18,907 nt of DNA. It comes from Prevotellaceae bacterium UBA1710. GTDB lineage: Bacteria > Bacteroidota > Bacteroidia > Bacteroidales > Bacteroidaceae. Shown here piece by piece: positions 1 through 7,435 of the stretch; position 1 is the stretch's first letter; the number at the start of each line of letters is the position of its first letter. The notes beneath the pieces are model-generated. The model saw nothing but the letters and a program-made list of their open reading frames with translations. It did not search any database and was not told the origin of the DNA. Made by a program: the position numbers and the translations under genes. The DNA lies in NCBI GenBank assembly GCA_002317355.1, contig DCJC01000002.1, positions 1 to 18,907 of the forward strand, in the 5' to 3' direction.

Positions 1-13
1 GGGAATTTTTTCG

Positions 14-21
14 TACTTTTG
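14..21 (+). promoter_or_regulatory. Probable -7 promoter box upstream of the thioredoxin-like gene
   Basis: The sequence TACTTTTG matches the Bacteroidetes -7 consensus TAnnTTTG. The partner -33 TTTG box would lie left of the window, so the promoter cannot be fully judged. Transcription would begin near base 28 and give a leader of about 130 nt before the ATG at 161. That leader contains a small hairpin (AGACAT at 36-41 pairing with ATGTCT at 54-59) and a second copy of the sequence just after this box. Confidence 0.45.
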
Positions 22-116
22 CTCTCGATAATCAGAGACATGCGCCAGCCTTGATGTCTGACACGCATTATTATCTTCGAGCGAGGATGCTTCGCACGTT
101 GCTCTCGATAATCAGA
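19..116 (+). repeat. 18-base direct repeat in the leader (copies at 19-36 and 99-116)
   Basis: TTGCTCTCGATAATCAGA occurs exactly twice, 80 bases apart. Just upstream of each copy the similarity continues imperfectly (TTCGTACTTTTG versus TTCGCACGTTG), so the second copy looks like a decayed duplicate of the promoter-proximal segment in which the TAnnTTTG box has been lost. No known function is recognised. Confidence 0.7.
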
Positions 117-160
117 TCTTAAACTAAGACTCACATTAATAACTAATTAATCAACAAAAG

Positions 161-2467
161 ATGAAAAAAACTCTTATTACATTGTGTACGTTGCTTACCG
201 CTACTTGTGGATGGGCACAGCAGGTATGGAACAACTTAGCTTCTTATTGCGACAACGACCGACTAAGTTTGACACCAACAGAGGTGGAATTCAAACAAGA
301 TGAGACAATCCTTCATTTACGTGTACAGAATCAGGGTGCTGTTAACTACTCGGGTATGAAGCTCAAGGATGAGAATGGTAAGATGTATTCCCTCAAAAGC
401 TTAGAGCCAACCCGCAGCTATGAGGATAAATGTGTTGTTGGTGATTATACTCCTGTTCCACAAAACGGAATCTTGCACATCGCACTACATTTCGAGCCAG
501 TAACCACTCCAACAAAGCGCCTTCACGCCTATACAGGATATAACTATTACGGCTTTCGTACTTGGAACATCCACCAGATAGAGGATATGAATCTGTCTCT
601 CTTCAACTCTAACTGGAGAAACGAGAATGGCGACTGGGTACTTGGCCTTTATGACACAGGTGCTGTATATAACAGTAAGGTGTATTCTTATGCAGAGAAG
701 AGCGATAAGAAGGTAGTTCTCACCAATGGAGATGAGAAACTCACCATCGCTATCGGCAAGGAGAAGAACGGCAAGCGCCAGTTCACTATCAATAACCAGA
801 AGATGAATCTCGAGTGCTTTGGCGCAGTATTGCCTGCATATCCAACAGAAGACAACACACCTTTCAGCACGGAGTACACCAATGGAGAGTGTGTGATTAC
901 TGGTTGGGTAAAGGATTTTCCAAAGGAGATACCAGAGCCAGGAGAGAAGTTCGGTGTTTCTATAAAGGTAAACGACATTGTTACAGGTGATGTTAAAGAT
1001 TTCAACGAGGCAACCATCGACGAGAATGGTAAGTTTACTATAAAGGTGAAAGTAAACGGCACTCAGAGCGTTATCTTCAATGAGAACTGTAATAATGTAA
1101 ATGTGTATGAGGCAAGGATGATTCTCCAGCCTGGTAAGAAATATTTCATGCTTCATGACTGGAATACAAGTAAGTGTCTGTTCATGGGTGAGGATGCACG
1201 TCTGCAAAATGAGCTTCAGGCATTCCCATGTAAGTATGAATGGAAGACATCTGTCTTTATGGCAGATAAGGTAAAGTCTTTCGATAGTACAATGGTAAGA
1301 ATCAACGACCTCATTACCAAGTATCCAACTCTCAGTAAGCGCTATCGTGAGTACATAGAGCAAGAGGCACGCTTGAGAGCAGCAGCCAATCTTATACTGT
1401 CAATGGAGACTGAAGAAGCAATGCAGGCATCTGACAAGGTAATTGTCATCAATCCATCACTCCCAGTATCACTTTGTCCTACTCTTCCTGAATATGTTGA
1501 AACGAAATATCAGTACACACTCTCAAGTGCTTATAAAAAGTATAGTCAAACACCTGAGCTTTTTTTTCGCTTTGCTGATGAAGGAAAGATCCAACTCAGT
1601 GATAGCGATCGTGACATCCTAAAGAGATGGCAGCAGAGAAATGAGGCAAAGGAGAAATTAAACGATTGTAAGACTGAGGAAGAAGCAAAGGCAGTATATG
1701 AAGAAATAAAGAAGATTGTCTCAAGTGATGAGTTGAGAGGTCTTGTTTACAGGGAGGATATAAATCGTGTATATACAGAGTGGGCTCCAGATATTAGAAT
1801 GCTTGAAAGGACTCTCATGGATTCAATATACTCCGACCAGCAGATGCGCGATTATTTGCGTACACAAATAATACTAAAGAGTCTTACACGTTTGAAGTCA
1901 CTTCCACCATCTGCAGAAACTGATATACAAGCTATCAAGAGCGAAGTCTTCAAACAGAAGATTTCTGACCTCGTGAACTACTATAAAGAGCTGGCAAAGC
2001 AGAATGAGGAAAAGGTGAAGAAAGTTATTGCACCTTCTTCTAACGTAGCAGGACTTACAGATGGTAAGGCAATCGTAGAGAAGATGGTTGAGCCATATAA
2101 GGGTAAGATTGTGTATATGGATGTGTGGGGCACATGGTGTGAGCCATGTGTTCAATCTATTAAAAGTTCGCCAGAAATGAAGGAAGCAGTAAAGGACTAT
2201 GACATAGTGTATCTTTATTTCGCATACTCTTCAGAAGATGCTGCATGGAAGGGATACATTGCAGAGCTTGGTTTGACAAAGCCTAACTACGTGCACTATA
2301 ATCTTCCACAGGAACAGCAGGAAGCTGTCATTAAATATCTCAAGATTGATGGTTTCCCATCATATTTCATCTTCGATAAGAATGGAAACATGGAACCACT
2401 CGACCGCGGTCACATCGGTGATGTGGAGGGATTCAAGAAGAAGATTGAGGAACTCAGTAAGAAGTAG
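161..2467 (+). CDS. Secreted thioredoxin-like (TlpA/AhpC-TSA-type) protein with large N-terminal region
   Basis: This 768-residue protein starts with a signal peptide (MKK, hydrophobic stretch, WAQQ; likely cut after Ala19), so it should act in the periplasm or be anchored facing it. The C-terminal ~130 residues form a thioredoxin-like domain with the redox motif W-C-E-P-C (Cys660 and Cys663, within WGTWCEPCVQS) and the cis-proline segment GFPSYF (Pro733). The preceding ~600 residues are not recognised in detail; residues ~245-350 resemble the small beta domain (DUF4369-like) often found before TlpA domains in Bacteroidetes, and ~350-610 are helical and charged. Family knowledge suggests thiol-disulfide exchange or reduction of periplasmic proteins; the partner is unknown. 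It appears to be transcribed alone. There is no lipobox (Cys16 lacks a Leu at -3), so it is probably not a lipoprotein. Fold assignment is firm, function general. Confidence 0.85.
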   Translation: MKKTLITLCTLLTATCGWAQQVWNNLASYCDNDRLSLTPTEVEFKQDETILHLRVQNQGAVNYSGMKLKDENGKMYSLKSLEPTRSYEDKCVVGDYTPVPQNGILHIALHFEPVTTPTKRLHAYTGYNYYGFRTWNIHQIEDMNLSLFNSNWRNENGDWVLGLYDTGAVYNSKVYSYAEKSDKKVVLTNGDEKLTIAIGKEKNGKRQFTINNQKMNLECFGAVLPAYPTEDNTPFSTEYTNGECVITGWVKDFPKEIPEPGEKFGVSIKVNDIVTGDVKDFNEATIDENGKFTIKVKVNGTQSVIFNENCNNVNVYEARMILQPGKKYFMLHDWNTSKCLFMGEDARLQNELQAFPCKYEWKTSVFMADKVKSFDSTMVRINDLITKYPTLSKRYREYIEQEARLRAAANLILSMETEEAMQASDKVIVINPSLPVSLCPTLPEYVETKYQYTLSSAYKKYSQTPELFFRFADEGKIQLSDSDRDILKRWQQRNEAKEKLNDCKTEEEAKAVYEEIKKIVSSDELRGLVYREDINRVYTEWAPDIRMLERTLMDSIYSDQQMRDYLRTQIILKSLTRLKSLPPSAETDIQAIKSEVFKQKISDLVNYYKELAKQNEEKVKKVIAPSSNVAGLTDGKAIVEKMVEPYKGKIVYMDVWGTWCEPCVQSIKSSPEMKEAVKDYDIVYLYFAYSSEDAAWKGYIAELGLTKPNYVHYNLPQEQQEAVIKYLKIDGFPSYFIFDKNGNMEPLDRGHIGDVEGFKKKIEELSKK

Positions 2468-2565
2468 TAATTCAACTTTTCGCACACTTCAGTCGAATGG
2501 TTTCTTTTTACCGGACAGTAATAATTTTTAATTGTATTTCATACACATATAATCGTCATTTTCTC

Positions 2566-2721
2566 CGTCATTAGTCATTAGTCATTTTCGTCATTAAGCG
2601 AGTTGATGACGTGCGGAAAAGTTCTATATAGTAATATAAATTATAATTTATATTACTATATAGAGGAAAATCCCCCACTTTTTTTTCTCTTAATGACGAA
2701 AATGACTAATGACTAATGACG
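2566..2721. repeat. Concentric perfect palindromic element (156 bases)
   Basis: The outer arms 2566-2598 and 2689-2721 are a perfect 33-base inverted repeat built from GTCATTAGTCATTAGTCATTTT-type units. An inner perfect 40-base palindrome, 2624-2663 (CTATATAGTAATATAAATTA and its mirror), shares exactly the same centre, between 2643 and 2644. The 25-base stretches between the two are not complementary and would form an internal bubble. It lies 98 bases after the thioredoxin-like gene and before the queF terminator, between convergent genes. It could be a MITE-like element, a cruciform, or a bidirectional transcription barrier. No coding capacity. Confidence 0.9.
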
Positions 2722-2822
2722 AGATTAATGACAAACGCAAAAAAAAACGCCAAATTTAAAATCCTAAACGTATATCATTGATTATGAATGTGTTGTATAT
2801 GTAAAAATAATTATTTCATACA

Positions 2823-2866
2823 ACTCCTATATGATTCCTATACGACTCCCATATAACTCCCATTGC
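2823..2866. repeat. 11-base degenerate tandem repeat, four copies
   Basis: Four units follow each other without gaps: ACTCCTATATG, ATTCCTATACG, ACTCCCATATA, ACTCCCATTGC. Similar ACTCCCA units recur on the minus strand around 17099-17117 in the other large gene-free region. The repeat lies in the 550-base gap between the thioredoxin-like gene and queF. No function is recognised. Confidence 0.75.
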
Positions 2867-2930
2867 TGCATAGGAGATTGAAGGTAACCAATATTGTCAT
2901 AAAAAAGGTTCTTCCGAGATGTGGAGCAAC

Positions 2931-2965
2931 AAAAAAATCCCATCCTGCCAAATGACAAAATGGGA
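2931..2965 (-). terminator. Intrinsic terminator of the yhhQ-queF unit
   Basis: Read on the minus strand, TCCCATTTTGTC pairs with GGCAGGATGGGA around an ATTT loop (12 pairs, three of them G-U), followed directly by seven T. It lies about 50 bases after the queF stop codon, as expected for a rho-independent terminator. Confidence 0.85.
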
Positions 2966-3017
2966 CGCTATATAATCTTGAGGGATTACAAAACAATGTT
3001 ATAGCCTAAGGCATCCA

Positions 3018-3473
3018 TTAGTGATTCATGAATCGATGCTCAGCCAACTTCTCGTACTTGGTTCCCGGACGACCATAGTTGGCGTAAGGATAGATGCTGA
3101 TGCCACCACGAGGTGTGAAGATGCCTGTAACCTCGATATACTTTGGATCCATGAGACGAATAAGGTCTTTCATGATGATATTCACGCAGTCCTCATGGAA
3201 GTCACCATGGTTACGGAAAGAGAAAAGGTAGAGCTTCAAGCTCTTGCTCTCCACCATCCTTACATCTGGCACATACTGAATCTTAATCTCTGCAAAGTCT
3301 GGCTGACCAGTAATAGGACAGAGTGAAGTGAACTCAGGACAGTTGAACAACACCCAATAGTCATTCTCAGGATGCTTGTTCTCAAAGCTCTCAAGCACTT
3401 CAGGAGCATAGTCCTGACGATATTCAGTCTTCTTACCAAGCAACTGAAGGTTGTCATTTTCACGATTTGCCAT
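3018..3473 (-). CDS. queF: NADPH-dependent 7-cyano-7-deazaguanine (preQ0) reductase, QueF
   Basis: QueF reduces the nitrile of preQ0 to the aminomethyl group of preQ1, a late step before the modified base is inserted into tRNA as a queuosine precursor; it is cytoplasmic. At 151 residues it is the short, single-domain (type I) form. The catalytic cysteine and acid are visible in FTSLCPITGQPDFAEI (Cys52, Asp59), and the family signature ESKSLKLY is at 75-82, with FRNHGDFHEDCVN following. The gene lies 63 bases after the stop of a queuosine-precursor transporter gene on the same strand, so the two form an operon under the preQ1-I riboswitch at 4230-4259; a terminator follows at 2931-2965. Nothing is missing. 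Identification is secure. Confidence 0.97.
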   Translation of the reverse strand: MANRENDNLQLLGKKTEYRQDYAPEVLESFENKHPENDYWVLFNCPEFTSLCPITGQPDFAEIKIQYVPDVRMVESKSLKLYLFSFRNHGDFHEDCVNIIMKDLIRLMDPKYIEVTGIFTPRGGISIYPYANYGRPGTKYEKLAEHRFMNH

Positions 3474-3536
3474 ATTTATTTACATTTTCATTTAGGAACT
3501 GCTCTTCGAGTCCCCTACCCTTTACGGGTAACACCG

Positions 3537-4226
3537 TTAAACATTAAAAATTTTGAACACATTATATTTCTCTCCATCATCATACACATCCTCCTGCTCA
3601 TGCTTCTTCACCCACTTCACGATGCGGATGGTAAGCGGCAGAACGATAATCTCATAGGCGGTCTTCAGACACACCTGAGCAAGCATAAGCCAAGGCAATT
3701 CGTCTGCAGGCACAATACCACCCAAAGCAAGCGGGAAGAACAACAGAGAATCCACACTCTCACCAAACACGGTACTGAGTATAGCACGAAGCGAGAAGCG
3801 CTTTCCACCATCACGCACCTTCATCTTACTCATTACATAGGCGTTCACGAAAGAGCCAGCAAGGAAAGCCACGAAAGAAGCGGCAGCAATACGTGGTGCA
3901 AGACCAAAGATATAGTGGAATCCCTCATCACCTGTCCAATAATCTGCTCCTGGCAACCAGTCGCAAAAGGCACCTACGGCAACGAAGAAGAAGTTCATCA
4001 GGAAACCAAGCCAGATAAGAAGTCTCGCCTTACGGAATCCCCACACCTCACACACCACATCATTAATAATATAAGAGATAGGAAAGACAATGACACCGCC
4101 TGTCTGACTATGTCCAAAGAAAGCTATCTGCTTTGTCTCGAATACGTTTGACGCAATGAGACATACACAAAAGAGCACGCAGAAAAGCAGGAAAAGCACG
4201 CTCACCTGAGATGATTTACTATTCAT
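3537..4226 (-). CDS. yhhQ: Queuosine precursor transporter, VUT/YhhQ family (DUF165)
   Basis: A 229-residue membrane protein with about six hydrophobic segments. The signatures ASNVFETKQIAFF, PISYIINDVVCEVWG, FGESVDSLLFFPLA and the conserved C-terminal helix AYEIIVLPLTIRIVKWVKK mark the VUT family, members of which take up preQ0, preQ1 or related deazaguanines. I chose the ATG at 4226 (MNSKSSQVSVLFLL). The same frame is open 75 bases further upstream to an ATG at 4301, but that extension would lie inside the leader hairpin and the preQ1-I riboswitch and reads as unlikely protein. It is followed by queF, so the operon pairs import with reduction of the queuosine precursor. The C-terminus carries a charged tail after the last helix. 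Confidence 0.93.
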   Translation of the reverse strand: MNSKSSQVSVLFLLFCVLFCVCLIASNVFETKQIAFFGHSQTGGVIVFPISYIINDVVCEVWGFRKARLLIWLGFLMNFFFVAVGAFCDWLPGADYWTGDEGFHYIFGLAPRIAAASFVAFLAGSFVNAYVMSKMKVRDGGKRFSLRAILSTVFGESVDSLLFFPLALGGIVPADELPWLMLAQVCLKTAYEIIVLPLTIRIVKWVKKHEQEDVYDDGEKYNVFKIFNV

Positions 4227-4229
4227 TTT

Positions 4230-4259
4230 CTTGTTTTTTAAGAGGTTACCAAGCACTCT
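4230..4259 (-). ncRNA. preQ1-I riboswitch controlling yhhQ-queF
   Basis: On the minus strand the 30 bases before the yhhQ start have the layout of the preQ1-I aptamer. Stem P1 is AGAG (4259-4256) pairing with CUCU (4244-4241), enclosing GCUUGG and the core GUAAC, in which the last C occupies the ligand-recognising position. An A-rich tail (UAAAAAA) follows, and the final CAAG (4233-4230) can pair with loop CUUG to close the H-type pseudoknot. The order and spacing resemble the known Bacillus and Thermoanaerobacter aptamers. It ends four bases before the start codon, so control should be translational: bound preQ1 would lock the pseudoknot at the ribosome entry site. Both downstream genes handle preQ1 precursors. 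Not tested here with a covariance model. Confidence 0.88.
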
Positions 4260-4260
4260 G

Positions 4261-4278
4261 AAGCCATCAAGATGGCTT
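4261..4278 (-). promoter_or_regulatory. Leader hairpin directly upstream of the preQ1-I aptamer
   Basis: A perfect 7-pair stem (AAGCCAU with AUGGCUU in the minus-strand RNA) closes a CUUG tetraloop, a stable loop type. It is separated from the aptamer by one base. It has no T tract, so it is not a terminator; it may insulate aptamer folding or protect the transcript. Confidence 0.7.
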
Positions 4279-4318
4279 AACTGATAATTTATAATTGACA
4301 ATTGATAATTGTCACGCC

Positions 4319-4351
4319 CGAAGGTAAATGCACATAGTACATAAGGTCAAT
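4319..4351 (-). promoter_or_regulatory. Possible promoter of yhhQ-queF
   Basis: The minus strand carries TACCTTCG (one mismatch to TAnnTTTG) at 4326-4319, and ATTG as a weak -33 box at 4351-4348, 21 bases away. Transcription would start near 4312, at the edge of an inverted repeat (GACAATT at 4297-4303 with AATTGTC at 4307-4313), giving a leader of about 85 nt that contains the hairpin and the riboswitch. The position is right but the boxes are imperfect. Confidence 0.45.
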
Positions 4352-4356
4352 GTACA

Positions 4357-5283
4357 TTAAATCGTATAGACGAGATACGCCATATATGCAAAGAAGAGGA
4401 GCAACATGACGATACCTTCCCAACGTTCCACCTTATACTTTGTGAAAGAGAAGAACCAAAGAAGAACGATGCTTACCATCATCATGCCAAAGTCAAGTGG
4501 GGTAATGCCGCCAATGACCATAGGCGAGATAAGGCCTGTCACACCTATAATAAGGAGAATGTTGTAAACGCATGAACCGATGACATTGCCCATCGCAATA
4601 GCCGACTGTCCCTTACGCGCTGCTACAACACTTGTTGCAAGTTCAGGAAGAGATGTGCCTCCAGCCACGATCGTAAGACCGATGATTGCATCACTGACGC
4701 CAAGAGAAGCCGCAACTTCAGTAGCACCACCAACAAACATCTTACTTCCAAGAACAAGACAGGCAAGTCCTCCAACCAATCTGATGATTGCCCCAAACAC
4801 GGTCAGTTTCTTATCCTCCACCTCTGATTCATCATCAGGAGAAGCCGTCTTGACCGCATATATCATATAGGCAATGAGGAGAGCCACGAAAAGCGCACCT
4901 GCCCAACGGTTTATCTCTCCATAAATGCCGAAGCCGAGAAGTATGAGAGATGCACCGACAGCCACAGGGATATCCCTGCGAACCGTACCCTTAGATATCG
5001 TCATAGGAGCAACAGCTGCAGCTGTACCTGCAATAAGCAGCACGTTGAAGATGTTACTACCCACCACATTTGCCACAGCAAGGTCAGTAGTACCCTGAAT
5101 AGCTGACGTAAGACTCACGAAAAGCTCAGGCATGGAAGTACCGAGAGCTACCACGGTGAGCCCTATAACCATCTCAGGAATACCTGCACGCTGAGCAAGA
5201 GACACAGCGCCATCCGTGAGGAAGTCAGCACCTTTAAGTACTACAAAAACACCAAGAACTATGGAAAGTATATCTAAGAACAT
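4357..5283 (-). CDS. Calcium/sodium antiporter, CaCA family (YrbG-like)
   Basis: An inner-membrane cation exchanger of about 308 residues, expected to swap Ca2+ against Na+ or H+. Two homologous halves are visible, as usual for the family: IGLTVVALGTSMPELFVSLT with NVVGSNIFNVLLI in the first and IGLTIVAGGTSLPELATSVV with NVIGSCVYNILLI in the second. The G-T-S-(M/L)-P-E motifs carry the ion-binding acids. The halves are joined by an acidic cytoplasmic loop (SPDDESEVEDKK). I prefer the ATG at 5283 (MFLDILSIV); an in-frame ATG at 5301 would add MNYLCR, but that lies next to the palindrome at 5304-5397. The gene follows the nusB operon after 121 bases containing that palindrome, so it may be read through or have its own unrecognised promoter. 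Confidence 0.93.
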   Translation of the reverse strand: MFLDILSIVLGVFVVLKGADFLTDGAVSLAQRAGIPEMVIGLTVVALGTSMPELFVSLTSAIQGTTDLAVANVVGSNIFNVLLIAGTAAAVAPMTISKGTVRRDIPVAVGASLILLGFGIYGEINRWAGALFVALLIAYMIYAVKTASPDDESEVEDKKLTVFGAIIRLVGGLACLVLGSKMFVGGATEVAASLGVSDAIIGLTIVAGGTSLPELATSVVAARKGQSAIAMGNVIGSCVYNILLIIGVTGLISPMVIGGITPLDFGMMMVSIVLLWFFSFTKYKVERWEGIVMLLLFFAYMAYLVYTI

Positions 5284-5303
5284 ACGACAAAGATAGTTCA
5301 TAA

Positions 5304-5397
5304 TTCATAGTGCATAATTCATAGTGCATAGTTTTTCGCACCATGAAAACACAGCACTGCAAACTGCAACTATGAACTATGCACTATGAACTATGAA
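5304..5397. repeat. Imperfect palindromic repeat between the DUF5606 and antiporter genes
   Basis: The arms 5304-5333 and 5368-5397 match in 26 of 30 positions when one is inverted. They are built from repeated TTCATAGTGCATA-type units, with a 34-base centre. The element fills nearly the whole gap between the DUF5606 stop and the antiporter start. It resembles the other inverted-repeat elements of the window in size and in having arms of short repeated units, but shares no sequence with them. Confidence 0.8.
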
Positions 5398-5404
5398 CTG
5401 TATA

Positions 5405-5842
5405 TTAGTTTCTATCGTCAATGTTATCACCTTCTGTAGGAGCCATAGACTCCTCGAAGTCTGTGATACCAGCCTCTACGAGAATGTCATACCACTGAAG
5501 GAGCTTCTTGATATCACTTGTGTGAACACGCTCACGATCGAACTCTGGAAGGAATGAACCGAAATACTCCTGAAGCTCAGCACCGCTTGCCTTCTTGTAG
5601 TTGAGAGAAGCTTTCTTACCATCCTCCTTGTCACGGAGAGCAGCAAGAACCTTCATCAAAGGAACATCCTCATCATAAGTGTACATTGCAATATCTGCAA
5701 GCGAAGTAACACGGTCAGTAGCGAAAGCAGGCACACGCTTGTGGCTTGCATCGAGTGACTCAACGATAAGGTTCATCTTACCGCGTGAAACTAACTTGTA
5801 AAGTCCTGGTTTGCCAGAGATGGCAAGAATTGTCTGTTGCAT
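5405..5842 (-). CDS. DUF5606-type conserved Bacteroidetes protein
   Basis: A 145-residue soluble protein with no signal peptide or membrane segment. The N-terminus LAISGKPGLYKLVSRGKMNLIVESLD and the following DRVTSLADIAMYT fit the DUF5606 family as I remember it; that domain resembles a small beta-rich fold and has no assigned biochemical role. The C-terminal part (EYFGSFLPEFDRERVHTSDIKKLLQWYDILVEAG) is helical and ends in an acidic tail. It is the last gene of the nusB-yajC-ybbR-coaE series, 22 bases after coaE, and is followed by the palindrome at 5304-5397. Genomic context suggests a housekeeping role, but I cannot name a function. Confidence 0.85.
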   Translation of the reverse strand: MQQTILAISGKPGLYKLVSRGKMNLIVESLDASHKRVPAFATDRVTSLADIAMYTYDEDVPLMKVLAALRDKEDGKKASLNYKKASGAELQEYFGSFLPEFDRERVHTSDIKKLLQWYDILVEAGITDFEESMAPTEGDNIDDRN

Positions 5843-5864
5843 TTTCTTTATTATTATTTTATTA

Positions 5865-6428
5865 TTAATATTCTATTCCAAATAAGGTCAAAACCTTATC
5901 CAATTGTTCATCTACCGATTTTACCCCATCGTTTACGATGACTGCTTCGGCACGTTGCGCCACATCTTCCTGAGAAATCTGAGCATCAATCCATTGCTTC
6001 GCCCTTTCACGTGAGACAGAATCGCGCTTCACCACCCTATCTATCCTTACGTTTTCAGGAGCTACAACGCACACCACCCTATCCACAGTATGCTCAAGAT
6101 GAGCTTCGTAGAGTATGGCGCTCTCCATCCATTGAAGGCCAGAATCATAAAAATCACGAATCACAGCCGGATGAACTATAGCATTGATTGCCAGCTTATT
6201 ACTTTCCGACTCGAGCAAGAAGCGAGTAACGACAGGCTTATTCAACGTCCAACCGTCATAGGCATCATCACCTATCAACGATATCAAGCCATTGCGGATA
6301 TCCTCAGATGAGCTCATCAGTCTCTTGGCACCAGCATCACAGTCATATACTTCGATACCACGTTCCTTAAGCCTTTGGCAAACATACGATTTACCCGAGC
6401 CGATACCTCCTGTTATTGCTATTCTCAT
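5865..6428 (-). CDS. coaE: Dephospho-CoA kinase
   Basis: CoaE phosphorylates the ribose 3'-hydroxyl of dephospho-CoA with ATP, the last step of coenzyme A synthesis, in the cytoplasm. The P-loop GGIGSGKS is at residues 7-14 of the start chosen here. Other family marks are YDCDAGAKRLM (the conserved Asp-rich segment), VVTRFLLESESNKLAINAIVHPAV, LLYEA-like AILYEAHLEHTVDRVVCVVAP, and the lid RVVKRDSVSRERAKQWIDAQ. Length (187 residues) is normal. The frame is open further upstream to 6491, but that extension overlaps the end of the YbbR-like gene, and the ATG at 6428 puts the P-loop where the family has it and leaves a 10-base gap. It is the fourth gene of the nusB operon. Confidence 0.96.
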   Translation of the reverse strand: MRIAITGGIGSGKSYVCQRLKERGIEVYDCDAGAKRLMSSSEDIRNGLISLIGDDAYDGWTLNKPVVTRFLLESESNKLAINAIVHPAVIRDFYDSGLQWMESAILYEAHLEHTVDRVVCVVAPENVRIDRVVKRDSVSRERAKQWIDAQISQEDVAQRAEAVIVNDGVKSVDEQLDKVLTLFGIEY

Positions 6429-6438
6429 ATTTATAGGG

Positions 6439-7425
6439 TTATCTGAGACTTTCAAGAAGATAATCCACTTGCTGCATCTCAAGCGATGCATTCGTCACAC
6501 CCTTCGGCACATTACGCAAAACAAGCTTACACTTATCAGAAGGATGAGCAACTACATCAGCATAATCAACAACAACACTGAAATCACTTGCGTGAATAGC
6601 ATCAATACGACTTCTGCCTGCAACAACCTTCACGTTTACCTGCGTAGGGAATGTGCGAAGAGCAAGACCTTCTGGCATATTGACAGAGACGATTGGCACC
6701 TGAATCACCTTCTCCGTGAGGATATCAGGATAGAATGTCACCTTGATATGATCAGGAACCATCTTCACACCCTTTATCTTCTTCAAAGGAATATCCTGAG
6801 TGATAGTATCCGTAAAACCTACGAGATTGAGGTTTTCCGTATATAGTTCCTTGATACTATCCAGTACTGCCTGCGAAGCATAAATCTTGATACTGTCAGG
6901 AGATACTGCCGTACGAGCCAGATAATATGTATCTGCAGGCCTTATCTGTCCATCAATATGCGCCTTTACCATCTTGGACATTCCATAGTTGAACATGAAA
7001 TCCAACTTTTCAGGCTTGACTGTCACAATCTTACTGCTGGCATAAAACATCGAATTCAGCATCTTCTGCACCTCAGCAGCAGTGACATATCCCTTACCAT
7101 TGCCGCGTGCATAGATCTGGAAGTTTATCTTCAACGGCTGAATGATATCACCATGAAGATACGACATCAGCACAAAGCCTTTATCGCGAACTACCACACG
7201 AATGGTGTCAGGCAGAGGTTCTGTAATAACAATATTATTCGGGACACCGGATAGCTGCACAGATACAGGAATCTCTTTTTCGGTGGTCTCATTGAGTGCT
7301 ATCACAAACCAGAATCCAGCACTCACGGCAAGGAAAAAGAGAAACACAAAGAACTCCTTATTCACAGCACTGAACAAGAAGTCCTTTACAACCATGTGCG
7401 GCTTAGTGCCCCTTGGGTTGTTCAC
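6439..7425 (-). CDS. YbbR/CdaR-like domain protein
   Basis: A 328-residue protein with a single membrane segment near the N-terminus (about residues 24-44, EFFVFLFFLAVSAGFWFVIAL) and a long extracytoplasmic region. That region shows the repeating beta units of YbbR domains: KEIPVSVQLSGVPNNIVITEPLPDTIRVVVRDKG, the segment around AHIDGQIRPADTYYLARTAVSPDSIKIYAS, and VIQVPIVSVNMPEGLALRTFPTQVNVKVVAG. In Firmicutes the related CdaR regulates the c-di-AMP cyclase CdaA; no cyclase gene is visible here, and the role of the Bacteroidetes version is unclear. It sits between yajC and coaE with 10-base gaps on each side, so it is co-transcribed. Domain call firm, function open. Confidence 0.88.
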   Translation of the reverse strand: MNNPRGTKPHMVVKDFLFSAVNKEFFVFLFFLAVSAGFWFVIALNETTEKEIPVSVQLSGVPNNIVITEPLPDTIRVVVRDKGFVLMSYLHGDIIQPLKINFQIYARGNGKGYVTAAEVQKMLNSMFYASSKIVTVKPEKLDFMFNYGMSKMVKAHIDGQIRPADTYYLARTAVSPDSIKIYASQAVLDSIKELYTENLNLVGFTDTITQDIPLKKIKGVKMVPDHIKVTFYPDILTEKVIQVPIVSVNMPEGLALRTFPTQVNVKVVAGRSRIDAIHASDFSVVVDYADVVAHPSDKCKLVLRNVPKGVTNASLEMQQVDYLLESLR

Positions 7426-7435
7426 CTATACAATA

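Noticed and set aside
485..1363. Long minus-strand ORF (292 codons) inside the thioredoxin-like gene
   Set aside because: It is antisense to a gene with clear signal peptide and redox motif, its protein has no domain-like pattern, and it has no promoter.
3372..4151. Plus-strand ORF of 259 codons over queF/yhhQ
   Set aside because: It lies antisense to two firmly identified genes; composition is Thr/His-rich nonsense typical of a reverse-frame shadow.
4227..4301. 25-residue N-terminal extension of the transporter from ATG 4301
   Set aside because: It would be encoded by the leader hairpin and the preQ1-I aptamer, and the transporter family starts near the chosen ATG.
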